Origin: Phycisphaeraceae bacterium
Lineage (GTDB): Bacteria > Planctomycetota > Phycisphaerae > Phycisphaerales > UBA1924
NCBI GenBank assembly: GCA_019636615.1
Contig: JAHBXF010000002.1
Location: forward strand, 1,614,001-1,678,000
Direction of reading: 5' to 3'
Length of the DNA: 64,000 bases
The notes beneath the pieces are model-generated. The model ran no database searches. It saw only the letters and a program-made list of their open reading frames with translations, and was not told the origin of the DNA. Positions 8,366 through 16,063 of this stretch are shown in pieces; position 1 is the stretch's first letter; every line of letters starts with the position of its first letter. The position numbers and the translations under genes were made by a program.

Positions 8366-9051
8366 ATCGCCCCCTTGGTGCTGGCGGCTTCGTCGGGGTA
8401 GCCTGTTGCAACAACCGCCTCGCGCAGCGCGAGCGCCAGGGCTTTGAAAGCCGCCTCGGCGCGGTGATGATCGTTCTCGCCCCGCAGCACATCGACGTGC
8501 AGCGTGAAGCGCCCCTCCATCGCCAGCGTGCGAAAAAAGTGTACGATGTTCTCGGTGGCCAGGCCCCCGAGCCGCTCTCGCCGCAGCCCCAACTCCACCA
8601 CCGCGCTGGGGCGGCGAACAAGATCAACCACAACCCGTGAAAGCGCTTCATCGAGGGGCGCGTACGCCGCCCCGAAGCGACGAATACCCCGCCTCTGGCC
8701 CAACGCCTCGTCGAGCATGCTTCCCAGAACGATCGCGCAGTCCTCGGCCGTGTGGTGGTCATCCACGCCTAGATCGCCCCGGCATGTCAACACAAGATCC
8801 ATCCTCGCGTGGCACGCGAGCGCCGCGAGCATGTGATCAAGAAAGCCGATGCCCGTCTCCACCTCCGCCTTGCCAGCCCCATCAAGGCGTAGCGCCCCTT
8901 CGATCGCCGTCTCCCGCGTCTGCCTGGTTCTCGACGCGGCCCGTACACCGGCAGCCCCAGCCGGCACGCCGGCCTCCTGATGTGTGCTCACATTGCCTCC
9001 CTTGCTTGTGTCCAGGCGCGATCCCGCCGCACGTGTGTCGTGCCCTGTCAT
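8362..9051 (-). CDS. hisB: Imidazoleglycerol-phosphate dehydratase (monofunctional HisB)
   Basis: Dehydrates IGP to imidazole acetol phosphate using two manganese ions. Metal-binding signatures GIGFLDHML (about residues 68-75), [11 protein letters not shown] (97-107) and [15 protein letters not shown] near the C-terminus are intact. No HAD phosphatase domain is attached, unlike enterobacterial HisB; that domain is instead fused to HisC upstream. ATG at 9051 overlaps the upstream stop by four bases. A GTG at 8991, preceded by GGGAGGCAAT, is a strong alternative start giving a protein 20 residues shorter, and residues 1-45 look unconserved. Confidence 0.95.
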   Translation of the reverse strand: MTGHDTRAAGSRLDTSKGGNVSTHQEAGVPAGAAGVRAASRTRQTRETAIEGALRLDGAGKAEVETGIGFLDHMLAALACHARMDLVLTCRGDLGVDDHHTAEDCAIVLGSMLDEALGQRRGIRRFGAAYAPLDEALSRVVVDLVRRPSAVVELGLRRERLGGLATENIVHFFRTLAMEGRFTLHVDVLRGENDHHRAEAAFKALALALREAVVATGYPDEAASTKGAM

Positions 9052-10871
9052 CGCTGCACCCCACGCTTCCCGGTACCTTCCCCCTTCGCCGGCGAGTCCC
9101 CACCGTCAGACAAACCGTGTCGCACCGCGCCGAGCATGAGTGCCAGTTCCTGCGCCGACGTGAGCACCCGCGCAGCCCCGGCGCTGAGCAGCAGTTCTTC
9201 GGCTGCTTGCGGCGTTTCGCCCGGGGCCACAAAGCCCAGAGGCACCACCCCAGCCGCCCGCGCGGCACGAACATCATCCACCGTGTCGCCGATCATCCAG
9301 GCCTCGTTCACACCCATCTGCTCCAACGCACGCTGCACGGGCAAGGGGCTCGGCTTCGCCGGCGCATCTTCCATGCACACAACCGTCTTAAAAATCGCCG
9401 TCAGCCCGTGCGCATCGAGAAAGGCCGCCGCGTCGCGCCGCGGGCGCCCCGTGACAATCCCGAGCGCATATTCCCGCGCCAGTTCGGCCAAGTCCGCCGC
9501 AGACCACAGCAATCGTTCGGTGCGACGCAGGCCGGGGAGATCGTCGGTTCCCTGATACAGGCTCTCAAAGACCTCGGTTACCTCGGCAAGTGTGGCGCTG
9601 ACGCCCTTCTCCGCCACGAGCTTGTGCGTGAGCACCCAGTCGTTGTTCGCGTTCCCCTCGGCCTTCGCCGCGCGGATCTCCTGCGGCGACACATGCACAC
9701 CAAACGCTTCTGCCGTCTGCACGATCGCCGCGCGATAACTGGCCGAGACATCGACCAGCACACCGTCCATGTCAAAGAGAATCGCGCGTGGCGCAAGCAC
9801 ACTTTTCACCGCCCGCCTCAATCGCTCTCCATCGGCCGACCTGCCCGGAACGGTGATCCTCAAGCATCCGTCGAGCGTTCCTCCCCGGGGATACCGCCGA
9901 ACGCCGATGCCGAGCCCGGCCAGCAGGTCCGCCACGAGCGGCCCATCGTCGTGGCGTGAGAGCACAAAGTTGCCCTGACTCTCGCTCACGTCGGCCCCGA
10001 GCGACCGCATGCACCACGTGAGTTTCTCTCGCTCGCGCCGCACCGCGCCGACAAACTGTGCTACAGCATCTCTGCCCTGCTCGCGCCACGCGCCGGCGAT
10101 GGCCGCGCTCGTGCCGCTGCACGCGTAGGGCAACCCCACACGCCGCAACCACTCGATGACCCGGGCGGGGCCCAGGGCAAACCCAACGCGAAGCCCGGCC
10201 AACCCCCACGCCTTGCTGAACGTGCGGGTCACCAGCACGTTGGGCCGGCCGAGCACCTCCCTGGTGTGGTCGGCTTCCGCGAACTCGACATAGGCAAGGT
10301 CATACACCACCAGCGCGCCCGGCGCGGCCTCTGCCAGCGAGAGCACATCGCCCGCCTCCGCCGTCAGGCCCGTCGGGTTGTTGGGCGAGACAACAAAGAT
10401 CGCCCCCGTCTGATCGTTCACCATCGAGGCGACTTCACGCAGCGGGTACGCGCCGTTCATCCACGGCACGCTGCGACGACCCGCGCCCAACTGGTCGATC
10501 CAGCGCGCCAGCATCTCAAACGTCGGATCCGTCAGGATGGCCTCTCGCCCCGGGCACAACACCGCGCGGCAGGCGCGTTCGAGCGCATCGTCCGCCCCCG
10601 CCGTCACGATGACGTTCGACGCTTCGACCCCATACTCCGCCGCCAGCCGTTCTTCGAGCCACGCGACACTCGGGTATGTCCCCACACTCTCGGGGCGCGC
10701 CGTCCATGATTCGAGAAACGCCGGCGGGGGCGAGGCGCCCTCATTGGCGTCGAGCGCGAGATCAATGGGCCTTGGCTGCATGTGCCGGGCATACGCCTGC
10801 GCCGCCACGCCGGGGGCAGGCCCCAAGGCGAACGCCGCACCCTTCGCCGTTGTGATGCATGGCCCTTTCAC
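9048..10871 (-). CDS. Histidinol-phosphate aminotransferase fused to a HAD phosphatase
   Basis: A 607-residue fusion carrying two consecutive histidine steps. Residues about 30-360 are a HisC-type PLP aminotransferase: LDANEG at 40-45, SPNNPTG at 162-168, the PLP lysine at 220 in [14 protein letters not shown], and arginine-containing GCLRITVPG. Residues about 362-590 are a HAD hydrolase: FDMDGVLVD (nucleophile Asp367, Asp369), IVTGRPR, the Lys in AKPSPLP, and [12 protein letters not shown]. It is most likely the histidinol-phosphate phosphatase otherwise missing from the operon, and I recall this HAD subtype fused to IGP dehydratase elsewhere. GTG at 10871 overlaps the hisG stop (GTGA). The open frame extends 98 codons upstream inside hisG but reads as non-conserved sequence. 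Confidence 0.93.
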   Translation of the reverse strand: MKGPCITTAKGAAFALGPAPGVAAQAYARHMQPRPIDLALDANEGASPPPAFLESWTARPESVGTYPSVAWLEERLAAEYGVEASNVIVTAGADDALERACRAVLCPGREAILTDPTFEMLARWIDQLGAGRRSVPWMNGAYPLREVASMVNDQTGAIFVVSPNNPTGLTAEAGDVLSLAEAAPGALVVYDLAYVEFAEADHTREVLGRPNVLVTRTFSKAWGLAGLRVGFALGPARVIEWLRRVGLPYACSGTSAAIAGAWREQGRDAVAQFVGAVRREREKLTWCMRSLGADVSESQGNFVLSRHDDGPLVADLLAGLGIGVRRYPRGGTLDGCLRITVPGRSADGERLRRAVKSVLAPRAILFDMDGVLVDVSASYRAAIVQTAEAFGVHVSPQEIRAAKAEGNANNDWVLTHKLVAEKGVSATLAEVTEVFESLYQGTDDLPGLRRTERLLWSAADLAELAREYALGIVTGRPRRDAAAFLDAHGLTAIFKTVVCMEDAPAKPSPLPVQRALEQMGVNEAWMIGDTVDDVRAARAAGVVPLGFVAPGETPQAAEELLLSAGAARVLTSAQELALMLGAVRHGLSDGGDSPAKGEGTGKRGVQR

Positions 10872-11746
10872 GCCACCACCTGCGCGATCGGTGATATCAC
10901 GATGTCTGTGCCCCCACGCTCCTTCAGCAGCGGAATCAACGTGGGCAGCGCTTCGCGAGGCACGGCCGACTTCACCGCAAAACCCGCATCCCCCGCAAGT
11001 CTGCTCAGCGTCGGCTGACGCATGCAGGGCAGCACCTCCACGATCGCCGCCAGCCTTGCTTCGGGCGCGTTGAGTTCGAGCATCACACGCCGCCTCGCCT
11101 CGAGCACGCTCCTGAGCAGCAAAGAAACCTCTTCGATGCGCCGCCTCCGCGCCGGGTCGTCCCACGCCGCGCGGCTCGCGTAAAGACGTGTCGAAGACCG
11201 CATCACTTCATCGCAGATCACGAGCCCGTTGGCCTCCAGCGTGGCCCCCGAGGCCGCGACATCGATGATGCAGTCAGCGTCCTCGGGAGGGAATACCTCT
11301 GTCGCCCCGTACGAGCGGATGAACCGGTCACCTTTCCCCCGGCGCGCGATCCACTGCGCAGACAGGGTCTGATACTCCGAGGCAACCACCAGCGAGCGAG
11401 CCGGCAGTGTGCCCTCCCTGCTCAGCAGTTCACCCGGCGCCGCGACCACCAGCCGCACCGCGTCAAGCCCTGTATCCATGACTTCAACCAGGTCGGCGCG
11501 CAACTCCGCGGCCCAGTCGGCGCCGGCAAAGCCCACGTCGCGCGTGCCGGCGTGCAGCATCTCGATGATGTTCTGAGGCTTGAGTATCTTCGCCTCAACA
11601 GCGCGCAGCGAGACCCTCGGCCGATAGCCGCGAGAAGACGTGGAAAGCGAGACGCCCGCCTCGGCGAGCAGTCTGACAATCTCCGCGTTCATGCGGCCCT
11701 TGGGCAGGGCGATGCGGAGCAGGGCTGGTTGTTGCACGGTGTTCAT
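10868..11746 (-). CDS. hisG: ATP phosphoribosyltransferase, long form
   Basis: First, committed step of histidine synthesis: ATP plus PRPP gives phosphoribosyl-ATP. The 292-residue length and a C-terminal ACT-like domain (about 216-292, ending [25 protein letters not shown]) mark the long, HisZ-independent form that is feedback-inhibited by histidine. The start is ATG 11746 (LRIALPKGRM follows), with GAGGCACC just before it. Other visible landmarks are DVGFAGADW and the PRPP-binding region ADCIIDVAASGATLEANGL. It is the first structural gene of the operon, 98 bases after the leader terminator. Expression is probably controlled by attenuation as well as feedback. Confidence 0.96.
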   Translation of the reverse strand: MNTVQQPALLRIALPKGRMNAEIVRLLAEAGVSLSTSSRGYRPRVSLRAVEAKILKPQNIIEMLHAGTRDVGFAGADWAAELRADLVEVMDTGLDAVRLVVAAPGELLSREGTLPARSLVVASEYQTLSAQWIARRGKGDRFIRSYGATEVFPPEDADCIIDVAASGATLEANGLVICDEVMRSSTRLYASRAAWDDPARRRRIEEVSLLLRSVLEARRRVMLELNAPEARLAAIVEVLPCMRQPTLSRLAGDAGFAVKSAVPREALPTLIPLLKERGGTDIVISPIAQVVA

Positions 11747-11844
11747 GGTGCCTCGGGTCGGGTTTGGAAAAGCCTGAGAGTGGTTTTTCCGGCCGATCGG
11801 GGCGGCGCTGGCCCCCCGCCGCAACGCGGGGGAACCAGGAAAAA

Positions 11845-11867
11845 ACGCCGGCCCGTGGCCGGCGTTG
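11845..11867 (-). terminator. his leader intrinsic terminator (attenuator)
   Basis: On the minus strand a perfect 10-bp stem AACGCCGGCC / GGCCGGCGTT closes a 3-base loop and runs straight into a T-tract (bases 11841-11846). It lies 47 bases after the leader-peptide stop and about 100 bases before hisG. Upstream, GUGGCC (bases 11901-11896) can pair with GGCCAC (11861-11856), which would use up the 3' part of the terminator's first arm. GGUGAUG (11910-11904) can pair with CAUCACC inside the His-codon run (11943-11937). These are the alternative 1:2, 2:3 and 3:4 pairings expected of an attenuator. Confidence 0.88.
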
Positions 11868-11913
11868 ATCGTGTGTTTGTTCGCCCGTGCGTGCGGGCCA
11901 CACCATCACCGGC

Positions 11914-11970
11914 TCACGCGTGTGCGTGATGCAGATGGTGATGATGATGGGCCTTCGAGCCGCTGAACAT
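11914..11970 (-). CDS. hisL: his operon leader peptide (8 His in 18 residues)
   Basis: A short minus-strand frame, ATG at 11970 to TGA at 11914-11916, encodes MFSGSKAHHHHHLHHAHA: eight histidines in eleven codons near the end. In enteric hisL a run of His codons makes the ribosome stall when charged tRNA-His is low, favouring the antiterminator and expression of the his genes. Position, polarity, terminator and the downstream hisG all fit. The promoter at 11978-12006 would start transcription within one or two bases of the ATG, so the message may be leaderless; there is no convincing ribosome-binding site. Too short for normal gene callers. Confidence 0.9.
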   Translation of the reverse strand: MFSGSKAHHHHHLHHAHA

Positions 11971-11977
11971 GGCCTTG

Positions 11978-12006
11978 AGTATTCCTGCCCCGCCGCGGCG
12001 CGTCAA
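11978..12006 (-). promoter_or_regulatory. Candidate sigma-70 promoter of the his operon
   Basis: Minus strand TTGACG (12006-12001), a spacer of exactly 17 bases, and AATACT (11983-11978). This matches 5/6 and 4/6 of the consensus hexamers. The predicted start site falls at about 11970-11971, the A of the leader ATG. Confidence 0.65.
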
Positions 12007-12043
12007 GCGACATCCCGCCAGCACCGCAGATTTCTCCGCGGTT

Positions 12044-13003
12044 TTACGCGCCAGGCCGCTTGGCGGGCAGTGTTATCCCCAGTTTTTCCATGGCCATGCG
12101 CAGGTCAGACCAGACCTTCCCCCGGACCTCTTCGGTATAACTGCGCAGGACATAGGCCGGGTGATAGGTTGGCATCACCGGCATCTCCCTGCCGTCCGCG
12201 AGCGTGAACGACGCCCACCGCCCACGCAACGACGACATCGTCGCGTCCGTGTTGAGCAGAAGCCGCGTGGCGGGCAGTCCCAGCGTCACCACGACCTCGG
12301 GCCCGATGATGGCGATCTGTTCCAGCAGGTACGGCGCGCACAACTGCGCTTCGGCGGTCGTCGGCGTCGCGTTGTTGGGCGGGCGCGTCTTGAGCACGTT
12401 GGCGATGTACACGTCCTCTCGCTTGAGCCCCATCGCCGTGATCATCTTGTTGAGCAGTTCGCCGGCGCGACCCACGAAGGGCCGGCCCGTCTTGTCCTCT
12501 TCTTCTCCGGGCGCTTCGCCCACAAACATCAGCCTCGCGCGGATGTTCCCCTCGCCCCACACGATGTTGTGGTGCGCCGTGACAAACTGCGTGTGCGGCG
12601 CATCCTGATCATACTTCGCACGAAGCAACTCCATCGCCTTGATCGCCTCTTCACGACTCCGCGCCCGCGCGGCCTGCGCCGTGCACGTGGGCAGCGTGAG
12701 CGAGCCGCCTCTCGCCGCGCCGGCGGCAGACACTCTGCCCGGCGTGGCGGGAATGGCGGGCGTGGCAGGCGCCGCGACCTTCGACGGTCTCACGCTGGTT
12801 GGCGGTGGCGCCGCCTCTCTAGGTGCTGCCGGGGTCACGCCCTTGGGCAAAGACGCTTGCTGGTCTGGCTCGTGCGCATGGGCTTCCTCAAAGGCCGGGG
12901 GGGTGCCGTCCTCGAGCCGGTATACCGGCACACAATCAGCCCCCAGAAGACGGATCGTCTCTGCCTGCTGCAGAACCAGTGAAGTCAGTCGGGCTTTGTC
13001 CAT
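12044..13003 (-). CDS. Family-4-like uracil-DNA glycosylase lacking most Fe-S cysteines
   Basis: Excises uracil from DNA. Residues about 145-310 follow the family-4 (Thermotoga-type) fold: WGEGNIRARLMFVGEAPGEEEDKTGRPFVGRAG (149-181), RPPNNATP (207-214), LGLPATRLLL, and the HPAYVLR motif at 281-287. Family-4 enzymes hold a 4Fe-4S cluster with four cysteines. Here the N-terminal CxxC pair is absent, the LKCRPP cysteine is Thr206, and only one (Cys222, in QLCAPYL) remains. The first 130 residues are a Pro/Ala-rich linker not seen in the 190-220-residue relatives. The start ATG 13003 has no strong ribosome-binding site; an upstream in-frame start would add 17 residues. It lies just upstream of the his promoter. 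Confidence 0.85.
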   Translation of the reverse strand: MDKARLTSLVLQQAETIRLLGADCVPVYRLEDGTPPAFEEAHAHEPDQQASLPKGVTPAAPREAAPPPTSVRPSKVAAPATPAIPATPGRVSAAGAARGGSLTLPTCTAQAARARSREEAIKAMELLRAKYDQDAPHTQFVTAHHNIVWGEGNIRARLMFVGEAPGEEEDKTGRPFVGRAGELLNKMITAMGLKREDVYIANVLKTRPPNNATPTTAEAQLCAPYLLEQIAIIGPEVVVTLGLPATRLLLNTDATMSSLRGRWASFTLADGREMPVMPTYHPAYVLRSYTEEVRGKVWSDLRMAMEKLGITLPAKRPGA

Positions 13004-13087
13004 GGGCAGCCGGAGGATACCGGCGTCAAGGCCCGGTGCCAAGGCCGCCCGCAAGAAGGTTCTTCCCCGCGCCGCCGCGCCGGGCCA

Positions 13088-13387
13088 TCAGCCTGGCTCT
13101 TCGATCGAGGGGGCTTTGGGCTTCTCGCCATCCTCAGCAGGCGCCTGGGGCGCGGCCTCTTCCGCCTTAGGCTCAGCAGGGGTGGGGGCTGTCATCTCAC
13201 GCAGTTCCCGTTCGCGGGCCGCCGTTGAACTCGGCACCGGCTGCGAGGCGCTCACGGGGGCGGGCCGCTCAAAGATGATGGTGGGCAGAAACGCGCCCGC
13301 CAAAGCGCCCACGACCAGGCCAAGCATGAGACCAGGCAGGAACGCCTTCGCAAAGGCGGGGTTCGACGATTGTGAAGACTCAGCCAC
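13088..13387 (-). CDS. Small single-pass membrane protein, function unknown
   Basis: About 99 residues. A short polar N-terminus is followed by one membrane helix (FLPGLMLGLVVGALAGAFLP, about residues 16-35) and a Pro/Ala/Glu-rich tail that is probably disordered and extracytoplasmic. GTG at 13387 is chosen because GGGAGG lies eight bases upstream; an ATG nine codons earlier (13414) is possible. I do not recognise a family. It precedes the uracil-DNA glycosylase on the same strand, 84 bases away, and may be cotranscribed. Confidence 0.55.
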   Translation of the reverse strand: MAESSQSSNPAFAKAFLPGLMLGLVVGALAGAFLPTIIFERPAPVSASQPVPSSTAARERELREMTAPTPAEPKAEEAAPQAPAEDGEKPKAPSIEEPG

Positions 13388-13518
13388 CCTGAAAACCTCC
13401 CGGAAGACGCTCATGATAGCGGCTCGCCATGGCTATCGACCCATAGGGGCCAATCTTCACACATTCTCCCCCATTGCGGCCAATCCCTGCGCCTGTCCGA
13501 TAAGAGCCTGACAGTTTC

Positions 13519-13547
13519 TTGACAAACCACGTCTGGCCTCACACGCT
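13519..13547 (+). promoter_or_regulatory. Possible promoter of the OPT transporter
   Basis: Perfect -35 TTGACA at 13519-13524, a 17-base spacer, then CACGCT, a poor -10. It lies about 90 bases before the gene start. Position and -35 are good; the -10 is weak. Confidence 0.35.
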
Positions 13548-13634
13548 CACGCGGACGGCCAGACAGGTATTTCGACCACTTCGCCGTTGTCCGCCGTGTT
13601 GTCACCCCACCCGCCGCCTGAAGAGCCACCCGGC

Positions 13635-15923
13635 ATGAGCCACCCAAACCCGCCCGCGAACGAGTCTGAGCCCTCGTCATTCACGCCCGAACTCGCCGAG
13701 ATTCTTTCCGGCGACGCTCCCCCGGACGAGAAGGACCGGCTCTGGTACACGCACGTCTACCAGGGCAACCGCATGCCCCAACTCACCCTGCGTGCCGTCA
13801 TCATGGGCGGCGTGCTGGGCATGCTCATGGCCGCTTCAAACCTGTACACCACACTCTCCATCGGTTGGGCCTTCGGCGTCGCCATCACGGCGTGCGTCAT
13901 GTCCTATGTCATCTGGTCGATCATCCGCATCTTCTCCGGCAGACGCATTGAACTGCTGATCTTCGCCGCGGGCATGCTCCTCCTGGGCGTCGTGCTGGTC
14001 TGGAGAAACATCCTCCCGGCCTGGGGCGGGTTGGCGGTCGGCGGGGTGGGCGTGGGCGCGGCACTCTGGCTGCGGCGCAAACTGCCCAAGATGTCCATCC
14101 TTGAAAACAACTGCATGCAGTCCACGGCCTCGGCCGCGGGTTATTCCACCGGCTCCACGCTGGCCACCATGTTCGGCTCGATGCTGCTGCTGGCCGAGCC
14201 CCTGGAGGGTGCCGGGCCCGAGAGCGTGAAAACGTGGGAAATCCAGCCCGTGTGGGTCGTGGTCATCTTCACGCTGTGCACAGGGTTGATGGGTGTCTTT
14301 CTGGCCGTGCCCCTCAAGCGGCAGATGATCAACCACGAGCAACTGCGGTTCCCTTCGGGCGTGGCCGCCGCGGCCACACTCCGCAGCCTCTACAGCGAGA
14401 GCGCCGCCGCCATGCGCAAGGCCTACGTGCTCTTGTGGGGGCTCGGCGCGGGGCTCATCGTGGGCATTCTCAACACCGGCGAAGGCACCCTTGAACACCT
14501 CGACAGGTTCTTCGACCGCCTCAAGGGCGTCATGGGTTTCTCGCCCCGCATCCCGGAATCGATGCCCGAGAGCGGTTTCTTCAACTGCAACGGGGGCAAA
14601 CTCGTCGGCTTCGGGCTCGACCGAGCCCAGGACGGCTCCCTGGCATGGCTCACCGCCCTTCCCCGCACACCCGGTGTCGGCATGGCCGCCTTCAACTATG
14701 AACCCAGCGCGCTGCTCATCGGCGCCGGCATGATCACCGGCATGCGTGTCTGTCTCTCCATGCTCGTCGGCTCGGTGCTGCTTTACTTCTTTGTGGGCCC
14801 TTATCTGGTCGGCATCGATACCGCCGCCGTCGGCAGCGGCTGGAGCCTGGTCGAGGGCAGTTGGGTCTACAGCGCCGCCGCCGCCTCGCCCGACTACAAG
14901 ATCAACATCCCCCTCAACGGTTCGGGCACGGTGCTCAGGCTCACGGTGTGGTCGCTCTGGGGCGGCACGGCGGTCATGGTCTTCGCCAGTCTCACCGCGG
15001 TGGCTCTGCAGTGGAAGACGATCGCACGCGCCTTCGGCTCGCTTCGCCAGGGCCAGAACCCCCCGTCCCGCGCGAGCGAACTCGACGCGGTCGAGGTGCC
15101 CATCTCGTGGATGATCGCCGGCATGGTTCCCATCAGCATCGCCATGCTCGCGGTGCAGATGATCGCCTTCCACATTTCATGGTGGGCCGGGCTCATCGCC
15201 ATCGGCATGTCGTTTTTCCTCGCCCTTGTCGCCTGCCGCGCCACGGGCGAGACCGACACCACGCCCATCGGCGCCATGGGCAAGGTCATGCAACTCATCT
15301 TCGCGGTCATCGCCCCGGGCAACATCCAGGCGAACCTGGCCTCGGCGGGCATCGCCGCCAACAGCGCCTCCTCCTCGGCCGATCTTCTCACCGACCTCAA
15401 GAGCGGTTATCTGCTCGGCGCCAGCCCCAGAAAGCAGTTCCTCGCGCAGTTCACGGGTGTCTTCTTCGGCACCCTGGCCATCGTGCCCATCTGGTACCTC
15501 ATGGTGCCCAACAAGGCCAAACTCGACGCCTTCGCCGCGCCGGCCACCCGCCAGTGGGAGGCCGTGGCCCGCATCCTCGTCAAGGGCGTGTCGGAACTGC
15601 CCCAGTCGGCGATTGTCGCCATCCTCCTCGGTGCGCTCGTGGGTGTCGCCCTGCCCATCGCCGACAAGTTCAGCCCCAAGCGGCTGCGACCGTACCTCCC
15701 CTCCGCGATGGGGCTGGGCCTGTCGTGGGTCATCCCCTTCAGCAGCGCCCTGGGCTTTTTCACCGGCGCCTGTGTGCTGATGGCATGGGAGCGGCTCAAC
15801 CGCAAGAACAGCGACGGGTTTGCCATTCCCCTGGCCTCGGGTCTCATCGCGGGCGAGTCCCTCATCAAGGCGCTCATCGCCATGGCCGCCACCGCCCTTG
15901 GCCTCTTTGCCTCGGGCGGTTAA
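13635..15923 (+). CDS. OPT-family oligopeptide transporter
   Basis: Inner-membrane protein of 762 residues with about 14-16 hydrophobic segments, of the OPT (oligopeptide / YSL) family that imports small peptides or metal-chelate complexes with protons. The N-terminal 60 residues are hydrophilic and Pro/Glu-rich, then transport segments begin at LRAVIMGGVLGMLMAASNLY. Family-typical stretches include MSILENNCMQSTASAAGYSTGS, HEQLRFPSGVAAAATLRSLY and PIGAMGKVMQLIFAVIAPGN. ATG at 13635 is chosen just before the polar N-terminus; a start 16 codons earlier is possible. The substrate cannot be told from sequence, and no peptidase or siderophore gene is adjacent. Confidence 0.9.
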   Translation: MSHPNPPANESEPSSFTPELAEILSGDAPPDEKDRLWYTHVYQGNRMPQLTLRAVIMGGVLGMLMAASNLYTTLSIGWAFGVAITACVMSYVIWSIIRIFSGRRIELLIFAAGMLLLGVVLVWRNILPAWGGLAVGGVGVGAALWLRRKLPKMSILENNCMQSTASAAGYSTGSTLATMFGSMLLLAEPLEGAGPESVKTWEIQPVWVVVIFTLCTGLMGVFLAVPLKRQMINHEQLRFPSGVAAAATLRSLYSESAAAMRKAYVLLWGLGAGLIVGILNTGEGTLEHLDRFFDRLKGVMGFSPRIPESMPESGFFNCNGGKLVGFGLDRAQDGSLAWLTALPRTPGVGMAAFNYEPSALLIGAGMITGMRVCLSMLVGSVLLYFFVGPYLVGIDTAAVGSGWSLVEGSWVYSAAAASPDYKINIPLNGSGTVLRLTVWSLWGGTAVMVFASLTAVALQWKTIARAFGSLRQGQNPPSRASELDAVEVPISWMIAGMVPISIAMLAVQMIAFHISWWAGLIAIGMSFFLALVACRATGETDTTPIGAMGKVMQLIFAVIAPGNIQANLASAGIAANSASSSADLLTDLKSGYLLGASPRKQFLAQFTGVFFGTLAIVPIWYLMVPNKAKLDAFAAPATRQWEAVARILVKGVSELPQSAIVAILLGALVGVALPIADKFSPKRLRPYLPSAMGLGLSWVIPFSSALGFFTGACVLMAWERLNRKNSDGFAIPLASGLIAGESLIKALIAMAATALGLFASGG

Positions 15924-16063
15924 ACCCTTCACCCCGCTCAGACCCACCCTGTTCGTCGTGAGTTGAATACCCCCTTTCCCCCCGCGCTCCGGTGGCGCAC
16001 CGGCGTATCCGATATGCCCTGAGCAGCGCCGCCATAGACAGCAGCGCCCGGGGAATCGAACCG

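Noticed and set aside
10872-11165. 98-codon N-terminal extension of HisC-HAD within hisG
   Set aside because: Cys/Gly/Arg-rich and unconserved; the GTG that overlaps the hisG stop fits the operon pattern.
13836-15173. Minus-strand frame of 445 residues inside the OPT transporter
   Set aside because: His/Asp/Glu/Gly-rich antisense of a well-supported membrane protein.
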